Of a stretch of DNA of 10,753 nt, positions 6,271 through 10,753 are shown piece by piece; position 1 is the stretch's first letter, and the number at the start of each line of letters is the position of its first letter. Below the pieces are notes generated by a model. That model ran no database searches, had not been told where the DNA came from, and was given only the letters and a program-made list of their open reading frames with translations. Location of the stretch: positions 1-10,753 of the forward strand of contig JAKAMA010000045.1 in the NCBI GenBank assembly GCA_021813085.1. Direction: 5' to 3'. This DNA comes from Chloroflexota bacterium (lineage in GTDB: Bacteria > Chloroflexota > Dehalococcoidia > DSTF01 > JACRBR01). The position numbers were made by a program, and so were the translations under genes.

Positions 6271-6321
6271 CTAGCGGCGTGGCCCGCGTCCAACTCCCAC
6301 GCGGCCGATGTCCGATGTCAT
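6271..6321 (-). CDS. Short glycine-rich leader ORF upstream of glyA
   Basis: ATG at 6321-6319 opens a 16-codon frame, MTSDIGRVGVGRGPRR, ending in TAG at 6273-6271. Four codons are Gly (6, 9, 11, 13) and four are Arg. The promoter at 6333-6362 would start transcription about 5 nt before this ATG, so it would be translated almost leaderless. It stops 30 nt before the terminator stem, about the distance expected for a ribosome-controlled attenuator. Gly and Arg codons are common in such GC-rich DNA, so composition alone is not proof, and I infer translation from position. Confidence 0.4.
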   Translation of the reverse strand: MTSDIGRVGVGRGPRR

Positions 6322-6332
6322 GATGCAGCCGC

Positions 6333-6362
6333 AGCGTAACGAAGCCCGGCCGATGGTGTCAA
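6333..6362 (-). promoter_or_regulatory. Sigma70-type promoter for glyA-panE
   Basis: On the minus strand a perfect -35, TTGACA (6362-6357), is followed after 18 bp by TACGCT (6338-6333), which fits TAnnnT. Transcription should start near 6326. It lies in the divergent gap between glyA and the VOC gene. In such GC-rich sequence a full TTGACA at the right distance from a -10 is unlikely to be accidental, and its position fits glyA. Confidence 0.65.
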
Positions 6363-6410
6363 CGCGCGACGGCGGCTATCGTTCCCCGGACGGCGCGCGG
6401 ACGCGGCGAG

Positions 6411-6794
6411 ATGGAGGCGACGGTGGTCAGTGACGGGCTGCTCGCGTTCGAAGGGGTGATCGCCTACGGCACGCGGGATGCCGAGGAGGCGGCGCACTTC
6501 TTCGAACACACCCTCGGCCTCGGCCCTGCCGCCGGCGACGGCGACGTGCGGTTCTACGCGCTCGCCGAAGGCCTCGCGCTTGCCGTGGACACCGGCGGCG
6601 GCTACGCCGGCCTGCCGCCGTACCTGCTCTTCAGCACCGGCGACCTGGATGCCGCGCGCCAGCACTTCCTGCGGCGCGGCTGCGACGTCGTGGAGATGGA
6701 GAGCGGCGGCGAGGCGGGCGGCGGCTTCTTCGCACGCGCCCCCGAGGGGCATACCGTCTGCGTGGTCGACCGGACCTCGCTCGAGGACGAGTAG
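6411..6794 (+). CDS. VOC superfamily (glyoxalase/bleomycin-resistance fold) protein
   Basis: This is a single VOC module of 127 residues, with two beta-alpha-beta-beta-beta repeats. The first runs from FEGVIAYGTRDAEEAAHFFEHTLGLGPA to LALAVD, the second from PPYLLFSTGDLDAARQHFLRRGCDVVE to FFARAPEGHTVCVVD. The superfamily includes glyoxalases, dioxygenases and antibiotic-binding proteins. The usual metal ligands are not obvious: the first strand has no His, and the last strand has Cys where Glu is common, so a non-metal or binding role is possible. Two starts are open. One is ATG 6411. The other is GTG 6423, which has GGAGG (6413-6417) 5 nt before it and would give 123 residues. A TATCGT at 6377-6382 may be its -10. 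It is divergent from glyA. Its TAG stop is the first base triplet of a repeat copy. The specific function is unknown. Confidence 0.8.
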   Translation: MEATVVSDGLLAFEGVIAYGTRDAEEAAHFFEHTLGLGPAAGDGDVRFYALAEGLALAVDTGGGYAGLPPYLLFSTGDLDAARQHFLRRGCDVVEMESGGEAGGGFFARAPEGHTVCVVDRTSLEDE

Positions 6795-6809
6795 GGGCGC
6801 TGCTCGCCG
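6792..6809. repeat. Dispersed copy of the GTAGGGGCGC hairpin element, starting at the VOC stop codon
   Basis: TAGGGGCGCTGCTCGCCG matches the reverse complement of the element in the 9545-9991 array at 17 of 18 positions (C for T at position 14). The array copies read GCGCGGCAAGCAGCGCCCCTA, so this one is inverted relative to them. The first three bases are the VOC gene's TAG stop. The remainder of 6810-6897 is GC-rich intergenic sequence in which I see no gene. Confidence 0.6.
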
Positions 6810-6897
6810 TGCGCCTCGGTCTGCTGGGGGCGGACCGGGCGAAGCTGAGGCTGCGCGGCTCAACCGGTGGCCGCCGGCCGCCGCGCCGTCTCGCCTC

Positions 6898-6906
6898 TGT
6901 TATCCT
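6898..6906 (+). promoter_or_regulatory. Extended -10 promoter for the MFS exporter
   Basis: TGTTATCCT is an extended -10 (TG at 6898-6899, one base, then TATCCT at 6901-6906). It would start transcription near 6913, only about 6 nt before the ATG at 6919. I find no -35, which extended -10 promoters can lack. The mRNA would be nearly leaderless, consistent with the absence of a Shine-Dalgarno sequence. Confidence 0.5.
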
Positions 6907-6918
6907 TGACCACTACCA

Positions 6919-8226
6919 ATGACAACGACCGCGCTGCCGCCTGCCTCGCGCTTCCGCCTCGCGCTCCCTGCCTCCGTTTCGGTGCTGGCGGAGCGCGACT
7001 TCCGGCTGATCTGGCTTGGCTCCGCGGTGTCGCTCGTCGGCACGTGGATGCAGGTGATCGCGCAGGGCATCGTCGTGCTGACGCTCTGGGACTCGCCCTT
7101 CGCGCTCGGCATCATCAGCTTCGCGAACATGGCGCCGAGCCTCGTCGTGATGCTCTTCGGTGGCGTCCTGGCGGACCGCGCCGAGAAGCGGCTGATCCTG
7201 ATCGCCACACAGGGCGCGATGGCGCTCGCCGCCGCGGTGGTCGGGCTGCTCGTGCTATCGGGCGCGCTGGCGTTCTGGATGCTCGTCGTCGTCGCGCTGG
7301 GGCTCGGCGTGGCGATCGGGTACGACCTGCCGGCCTACCAGGCGCTGCTGCCGGACCTCGTGCCGCCCGAGAAGATCGGACAGGTCGTCGCGCTGAACTC
7401 GTCGACGTTCCACGGCACGCGCATGGTCGGGCCCGCAATCGGTGGAGTCGTGATCGCGGTGCTCGGCTTCGCGGCGGCGTACTTCCTGAACGCGGCGAGC
7501 TTCCTCGCGGTCATCCTGAGCCTGCTATTGATCAAGCACCGGCCCCGTGCGCTCGCCGGGGGTGAGCGCCGCCTGCCGGCGCTCGAAGGGCTGCGCGAGG
7601 GCATCCGCCATGCGCGCGGCCGGCCAAACCTGCAGGCGATGATCGCGCTCACGGGCCTGAACACGATCTTCCTGTTCCCGAGCATCGCCGTGCTGCTGCC
7701 GTACTACGCGACCGACGTGCTGGGCCGTGGCGCGACGGTGCTGGCGCTCCTGATGGCCGCGACCGGCGTCGGGTCGATGTTCGGCGCGCTCCTGCTGATC
7801 TGGTGGGCGGACAAATGGCGCGAGGCGCGCATCTGGTCTGGCGCCCTGGCGGCGCCGGCGACGCTCGTGGCGCTTGCGCTCTCGCGCTCGCCGGCCGTGT
7901 CGATCGTCGCGGCAGGGATGGCGTCGCTCGCATTTTCGGCCCAGCTCGGCCTGATCCAGATGATGATCCAGGAGTCGACACCGTCGCGGTTCCGCGGGCG
8001 CGTCATGTCGCTGCACGGCATCACCTTCACCGGCAGCATGCCGCTCGCCGGCCTCGCCGCCTCCGGCGCGGCGGTCGCGTTCGGCCTGCCAGCGGTGATG
8101 GCGGCGTCGGCGCTGGCCTCTCTCGTGTCCAGCGTCTGGATGCTGCGTTTCGCCGGCGGCGGCATCGCGCAGGTTGTGCGTGACTCGTCCCTGGAGTACG
8201 AAGCCGTGATCGCGGATGGCGGTTAG
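6919..8226 (+). CDS. MFS transporter, EntS/MFS_3-like exporter
   Basis: This is a 435-residue integral inner-membrane protein with about 11-12 hydrophobic segments. The first is IWLGSAVSLVGTWMQVIAQG (31-50) and the last about 388-411. The opening FRLIWLGSAVSLVGTWMQ, the cytoplasmic-loop motif GGVLADRAEKR (81-91, motif A type), GPAIGG (171-176) and TPSRFRGRVMSLHG (354-367) are typical of the MFS_3 branch that includes the enterobactin exporter EntS and many putative drug or siderophore exporters. A loop of about 35 residues (205-240) separates the two six-helix halves. The family works by proton-coupled export. The substrate cannot be inferred, and no siderophore or resistance genes adjoin it. 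The start fits the extended -10 at 6898-6906. The stop TAG is followed by GGGGGCGC, resembling the repeat edge seen at other gene ends. Confidence 0.92.
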   Translation: MTTTALPPASRFRLALPASVSVLAERDFRLIWLGSAVSLVGTWMQVIAQGIVVLTLWDSPFALGIISFANMAPSLVVMLFGGVLADRAEKRLILIATQGAMALAAAVVGLLVLSGALAFWMLVVVALGLGVAIGYDLPAYQALLPDLVPPEKIGQVVALNSSTFHGTRMVGPAIGGVVIAVLGFAAAYFLNAASFLAVILSLLLIKHRPRALAGGERRLPALEGLREGIRHARGRPNLQAMIALTGLNTIFLFPSIAVLLPYYATDVLGRGATVLALLMAATGVGSMFGALLLIWWADKWREARIWSGALAAPATLVALALSRSPAVSIVAAGMASLAFSAQLGLIQMMIQESTPSRFRGRVMSLHGITFTGSMPLAGLAASGAAVAFGLPAVMAASALASLVSSVWMLRFAGGGIAQVVRDSSLEYEAVIADGG

Positions 8227-8252
8227 GGGGCGCGACGGGGGCCGAAGACGCC

Positions 8253-8288
8253 GCAGGTGGGCGCAGGTGGGATGCCGGGGCAGGTGGG
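8253..8288 (+). repeat. Three copies of GCAGGTGGG in the MFS-YqeY gap
   Basis: GCAGGTGGG occurs at 8253-8261, 8263-8271 and 8280-8288, with intervals of 10 and 17 bp. The 171-bp gap between the convergent MFS and YqeY genes (8227-8397) otherwise shows no gene and no stem with a T tract that would serve as a terminator. The role of the repeats is unknown. Confidence 0.6.
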
Positions 8289-8397
8289 AGGATCCCGTAC
8301 CGCACGGCTCTTCCGCGTGGCCTCGCAGCTCGAAGTAGCGGCGCCGTGGTCAGATCGCTGGCCCGCAGTCGCCCGGGCGTGAGGGGTTGGATGTTGA

Positions 8398-8877
8398 TTA
8401 CGCGCCGCCAGCGAGCAGTTCGGTCACGACCTCGTTGACCGTGCGGCCATCGGCGCGGCCGCGCAGGCGCGCCATCGCCGCGGGCATCACCCTGCCCTTG
8501 TCGCCGGGGCCGCTCGCCCCCACCTCGGCGATCACCGCGCGGACCTCGGACGCGATCTCGTCCCGGCTGAGCTCCTGCGGCAGGTAGGCGTCGATGATCG
8601 CCGCCTCCGCCTCCTCGCGCTCGGCGAGGTCGGTGCGCGCCGCCTTGCGATACTCCCCGGCGCTCTCCCGCCGCTGCTTCGCCTGCTTGCGGAGCACGGC
8701 GGCCACGTCGGCGTCCGCCAGCTCGCTGCGGGACGCCGCGGCGTCCTTCACGTCCACCCGGGCGATCTCGGCGTTGCTGATCGCCGTCAGGACGCTGCGC
8801 AGGACGTTGCGGCGCAGCTCGTCGCGCGCCCGCATGGCGTCCTTCAGGTCGTCCGAGAGGCGCACCTTTATGGTCAT
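8398..8877 (-). CDS. yqeY: GatB/YqeY domain protein
   Basis: This is a 159-residue, mostly helical cytoplasmic protein. It begins MTIKVRLSDDLKDAMRARDELRRNVLRSVLTAISNAEI, the diagnostic YqeY N-terminus, followed by a charged helix (KQAKQRRESAGEYRKAARTDLAEREEAE), then YLPQELSRDEIASEV and the C-terminal three-helix part GRVMPAAMARLRGRADGRTVNEVVTELL. That C-terminal part resembles the tRNA-binding tail domain of GatB, the aminoacyl-tRNA amidotransferase subunit. The cellular role of free-standing YqeY is not settled. The frame continues upstream to 8922, but ATG 8877 is preferred because GGAGGG (8892-8887) lies 9 nt before it and homology begins there. The length is slightly above the usual ~150. 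Confidence 0.92.
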   Translation of the reverse strand: MTIKVRLSDDLKDAMRARDELRRNVLRSVLTAISNAEIARVDVKDAAASRSELADADVAAVLRKQAKQRRESAGEYRKAARTDLAEREEAEAAIIDAYLPQELSRDEIASEVRAVIAEVGASGPGDKGRVMPAAMARLRGRADGRTVNEVVTELLAGGA

Positions 8878-8886
8878 CGGCCCGGT

Positions 8887-8892
8887 CCCTCC
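8887..8892 (-). promoter_or_regulatory. Ribosome binding site GGAGGG that sets the YqeY start
   Basis: GGAGGG on the minus strand (8892-8887) is 9 nt before ATG 8877. No comparable site precedes the longer in-frame start at 8922. It is one of the few strong Shine-Dalgarno sequences in the window. Confidence 0.7.
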
Positions 8893-9030
8893 GTCGCTCG
8901 CGCGCCCGCCGTCAGGCGTCACTGTACCCCGCCGCGCCCGCTGGCGCCGCCTGAGAGACCATCACAAGAGCCTGCCAACCATGACCCTCCGGTATCTCAA
9001 CGTCGGCCTGCGCCTGCCGAAGATACCTTC

Positions 9031-9050
9031 ATGAACGCATGAACGCATGA
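9031..9050 (+). repeat. Short 8-bp tandem repeat before the universal stress gene
   Basis: ATGAACGC occurs twice in tandem from 9031, followed by a partial third copy ATGA. The repeat contains three ATG triplets just before the gene and creates a spurious upstream start at 9047, in frame with the real one. Confidence 0.7.
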
Positions 9051-9064
9051 GCCGGAGCTATGAG

Positions 9065-9541
9065 ATGTACGAACGTATGCTGGTACCGATCGATGGCAGC
9101 CACGGCTCGGCGTCCGTGGTGCCGGCCGCGGCCGAGCTCGCCCGCCGTCTGGGAAGCCGTGTGGACCTGCTGCTGGTGGAGCCGGAGACGGGCGCCCGGT
9201 TGCCCCACCCTGAGCACCACCGCCCCATCGCCCGGCGTGCCGGTGACCCGGACGCGCTCGTGCCCGGCACCTTGACCCCGCAGGCCGTGCGCTCCGCCAA
9301 CGAGCGATACGTCGAGCGCCACATCGAGGAGTTCGACGCGCTCGGTGTCGAGGCGCGCGGCAAGGTCGTCTGTGGCGAGGCCGTCGAGGAGATCCTGCGC
9401 GCCGCGCTCGAGCTTCGCTCCGACGTCATCGCCATGGCGACGCGCAAGCTCAGCAACTTCGCCCGGCGCGAGACCGGCAGCATCGCGGAGGAGGTGCTGT
9501 GGCGCTCGCGGCTGCCCGTGCTGCTCATCGCCTGCGGCTAG
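9065..9541 (+). CDS. Universal stress protein (UspA domain)
   Basis: This is a 158-residue single Usp domain in the nucleotide-binding alpha/beta fold. It opens MYERMLVPIDGSHGS, with the first strand and Asp10 that contacts ATP in ATP-binding members, and closes GSIAEEVLWRSRLPVLLIACG, the usual phosphate-loop serine and last strand. ATG 9065 is chosen over the in-frame 9047 because GGAG (9054-9057) lies 7 nt before it and MYxRxLVPxDGS is the normal family start. The GxxG half of the ATP motif is altered: the segment reads MATRK where MGxRG is typical, so ATP binding is doubtful although GS (138-139) is kept. An insertion rich in His/Pro/Arg (about 43-75) follows the second strand. Usp proteins act in the cytoplasm in stress survival. 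The 134-bp repeat array begins 4 bp after its stop. Confidence 0.9.
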   Translation: MYERMLVPIDGSHGSASVVPAAAELARRLGSRVDLLLVEPETGARLPHPEHHRPIARRAGDPDALVPGTLTPQAVRSANERYVERHIEEFDALGVEARGKVVCGEAVEEILRAALELRSDVIAMATRKLSNFARRETGSIAEEVLWRSRLPVLLIACG

Positions 9542-9544
9542 CGG

Positions 9545-9991
9545 CGACGGCCGGCGCTGAGGCGCGGGGCGCGGCAAGCAGCGCCCCTACCGGCCACCCG
9601 GCCCGGGGTCCGATCGGCGAACCACGCGCGTCAGGCGGGCGGGGTGCGAGCGCGTCGAGCCATCGGACGGTCACGCTCCGACGGTCGGCGCTGGGGCGCG
9701 GGGCGCGGCAAGCAGCGCCCCTACCGGTTACTCAACCCGGGATCCGATCGGCGAACCACGCGTCCGGCGGGCGTGGCGCGAGCGCGTCACGCCACCGGAC
9801 GGTCACGCTCCGACGGCCGGCGCTGGGGCGCGGGGCGCGGCAAGCAGCGCCCCTACCGGCCACCCGGCCCGGGGTCCGATCGGCGAACCACGCGCGTCAG
9901 GCGGGCGGGGTGCGAGCGCGTCACGCCACCGGACGGTCACGCTCCGACGGCCGGCGCTGGGGCGCGGGGCGCGGAAAGCAGCGCCCCTACC
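9545..9991. repeat. 134-bp tandem repeat array, three full copies and a partial fourth
   Basis: Units begin with CGACGG at 9545, 9679, 9811 and 9945, so they are 134, 132 and 134 bp. Units 1 and 3 differ at only a few positions; unit 2 differs mainly in a central segment (about 9724-9735 and 9760-9780). The fourth copy is close for about 47 bp to 9991, then diverges but remains alignable to roughly 10060. Each unit carries a perfect 7-bp hairpin GGGGCGC/GCGCCCC with loop GGCAAGCA (GGAAAGCA in unit 4), at 9566-9587, 9700-9721, 9832-9853 and 9966-9987, followed by TACC. Unit lengths that are not all multiples of three make coding unlikely. The hairpin edge recurs as single copies at 3773 and 6792. 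Confidence 0.9.
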
Positions 9992-10412
9992 ACATCGCTT
10001 GACCCGCGAGCCTGGGCGCCGAAACCGCACGCCGGCGGGCGACGGGCGAGGTGCGCCCGCATCGCGTCGGCGACGCGTCGGCTTCGCGGCGGGCGCGCGT
10101 CCGGTACGGCGCACGGCGAAACCGCATGATGCTCCCGTCTACCGCGTCCGGTGCCTCACGAGAGGCGGCGGGCGCAGGACGAGATGCGCGACGGAGCAGC
10201 CCGACGGGACGCCGATGCGGTTGAAGTTCTTGCCCTGCTGTCGACCGCTGCCACAGCGCCCGAGTGTGCGGCGGGCCCGGCCGGGCTGCTCCGTCCGCCA
10301 TGAAGGGGACGCTGCCGGTGGCAGACAACCTCCGGGGCTGGTGGGGCGGATGACGGGCTGAAGCGGCGCGCGGCCGCCGCCGGCAGCGATGCGTTCGCCG
10401 CGCGGCAGCGGA
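9992..10412. other. Intergenic stretch of about 420 bp without a recognisable gene
   Basis: Open frames here on both strands read as Arg/Ala/Pro-rich shadow translations with no domain I recognise, and I find no tRNA, SRP RNA or other familiar RNA motif. The left third (to about 10060) looks like a decayed continuation of the 134-bp array. The middle contains a 14-bp inverted repeat (10190-10295). The right end (10296-10412) is GC-rich with no evident terminator for the incoming coaBC transcript. Confidence 0.6.
10190..10295. repeat. 14-bp perfect inverted repeat enclosing 78 bp
   Basis: GACGGAGCAGCCCG (10190-10203) and CGGGCTGCTCCGTC (10282-10295) are exact reverse complements, 78 bp apart. 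The 106-bp unit could be a small non-autonomous mobile element (MITE-like) or a structured RNA with a long closing stem. I see no flanking target-site duplication and no second copy in the window. Confidence 0.6.
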
Positions 10413-10753
10413 TCAGGCGCGCGCGGCCAGCAGCGCGGCGACGCGGTCGAGGATGCGGTGGCCGACCTCGTACTTCGAGAGCAGCGGCAACTCCTCGCAG
10501 TTGCCGGCGGCGTCGATGAGGGTGACCAGGTTCGTCTCCGTGCCGAAACCGGCGCCGGCCGCACGGACATCGTTGGCGACGATCAGGTCGAGTCCCTTGC
10601 GCGCGACCTTCGCGCGCGCGTTCTCGCGCATGTCCTGCGTCTCCGCGGCGAAGCCCACCTTGATGAAGCCGCCGCCCAGCCCGGCGAGGATGTCCGGGTT
10701 TGGCACGAGCTGGACCGTCAATCCTTCGGCCGAGCGCTTGATCTTTTGGTCCG
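10413..10753 (-). CDS. coaBC: Phosphopantothenate-cysteine ligase domain of CoaBC, C-terminal end (5' part beyond window)
   Basis: The minus-strand frame is open from the window edge to TGA at 10415-10413, giving 112 residues. It starts DQKIKRSAEGLTVQLVPNPDIL, which includes the conserved KIK segment of the CoaB domain. GFAAETQD, ARAKVARKGLDLIVANDV, AGFGTETNLVTLID and LPLLSKYEV follow in the order known for bifunctional CoaBC (Dfp). CoaB joins phosphopantothenate and cysteine using CTP (or ATP), and the N-terminal CoaC domain, not in the window, decarboxylates the product to phosphopantetheine. The TTG at 10721 is internal, not a start. With the ketopantoate reductase it is the second CoA-pathway gene in the window, although they are 5.6 kb apart. 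Whether the missing part includes CoaC is inferred from the commonest bacterial arrangement. Confidence 0.93.
   Translation of the reverse strand, partial: DQKIKRSAEGLTVQLVPNPDILAGLGGGFIKVGFAAETQDMRENARAKVARKGLDLIVANDVRAAGAGFGTETNLVTLIDAAGNCEELPLLSKYEVGHRILDRVAALLAARA

Larger units (their letters stand above)
6147..6326 (-). promoter_or_regulatory. Structured, terminator-containing glyA leader (candidate attenuator)
   Basis: The predicted transcript from about 6326 to the glyA ATG is about 180 nt. In order it holds a 16-codon ORF (6321-6271), hairpin potential within that ORF, a small CGCT/AGCG stem-loop around 6254-6243, an intrinsic terminator (6240-6206) and the glyA ribosome binding site (6160-6151). 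I compared it by eye with the glycine, THF, SAM/SAH and T-box consensus motifs and saw none of them. A terminator between a promoter and the only downstream gene on that strand implies conditional read-through. Confidence 0.55.

Noticed and set aside
6147..6293. A 49-residue N-terminal extension of GlyA (frame open to 6293).
   Set aside because: The extension would be translated through the terminator hairpin, has no homology to the family, and starts at a TTG, whereas ATG 6146 has a good ribosome binding site and is the family start.
8981..9034. A 17-codon ORF (MTLRYLNVGLRLPKIPS) upstream of the universal stress gene.
   Set aside because: There is no ribosome binding site, no homology and no associated terminator. 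Unlike the glyA leader ORF it lacks a regulatory context.
9545..9991. CRISPR array.
   Set aside because: The repeated unit is 132-134 bp throughout, with no alternation of 25-40 bp repeats and unique spacers, and no cas genes nearby.
9499..10129. Plus-strand open frames across the repeat array giving repeated Arg/Gly-rich peptides (for example HRTVTLRR).
   Set aside because: Unit lengths of 134 and 132 bp are not all multiples of three, so the repeat is read in different frames from copy to copy, and the peptides have no ribosome binding site or recognisable domain. The array is better read as non-coding.
10139..10570. Minus-strand open frame containing GRCGSGRQQGKNFN, reminiscent of the SEC-C zinc motif (CxCGSGKKYK..CH).
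   Set aside because: Only CGSG and a KxF-like part match, with extra residues between them. The second pair of metal ligands is missing, and the rest of the frame is an Arg/Ala/Pro shadow overlapping coaBC. A decayed SEC-C tail is possible but unsupported.

Overview
This is a very GC-rich, densely coded bacterial window with codon use dominated by G or C at third positions. Every protein-coding gene I recognise is chromosomal housekeeping or accessory metabolism. There is no phage, plasmid, CRISPR, rRNA or tRNA signal. The hydroxymethyltransferase and M17 aminopeptidase look like those of Chloroflexota or a similar high-GC phylum, but this is an impression from protein wording, not a placement.

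Layout. 1-600 (+) is the C-terminal half of an acyl-CoA dehydrogenase. 722-940 (+) is a small antitoxin-like gene whose partner ParE-type toxin survives only as about 14 codons. A heptanucleotide repeat array then leads directly into a folate-dependent formyltransferase (981-1910, +). Converging on it is a minus-strand pair, leucyl aminopeptidase pepA followed by a translationally coupled DUF2283 protein (3678-1932), with its own promoter. Next is a second minus-strand unit, glyA then a ketopantoate reductase (6146-3787), with another heptanucleotide array in the gap. A VOC protein (6411-6794) and an MFS exporter (6919-8226) lie on the plus strand. A YqeY protein (8877-8398, minus) converges on the exporter. 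A universal stress protein (9065-9541, +) follows, then a 134-bp tandem repeat array (9545-9991), about 420 bp without a recognisable gene, and the 3' end of coaBC (minus, running off the window).

The part most worth attention is the glyA leader (6147-6326, minus strand). A promoter with a perfect TTGACA -35 is followed by a nearly leaderless 16-codon ORF with four glycine codons, then a perfect 10-bp intrinsic terminator with a U-rich tail, all before glyA. No other minus-strand gene precedes that terminator. The arrangement fits transcription attenuation of the glycine-forming enzyme. Segments inside the leader ORF can also pair with each terminator arm.

Several genes share a metabolic theme. 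GlyA makes 5,10-methylene-THF, the co-substrate for making ketopantoate. PanE-type enzymes reduce ketopantoate. CoaBC uses the derived phosphopantothenate to make CoA, and the formyltransferase handles 10-formyl-THF. Whether they are co-regulated is not shown by the sequence. Repeats are the other feature: a hairpin-bearing GTAGGGGCGC element occurs four times in the tandem array and as degenerate copies at the 3' ends of other genes, where it appears to supply the TAG stop codon.
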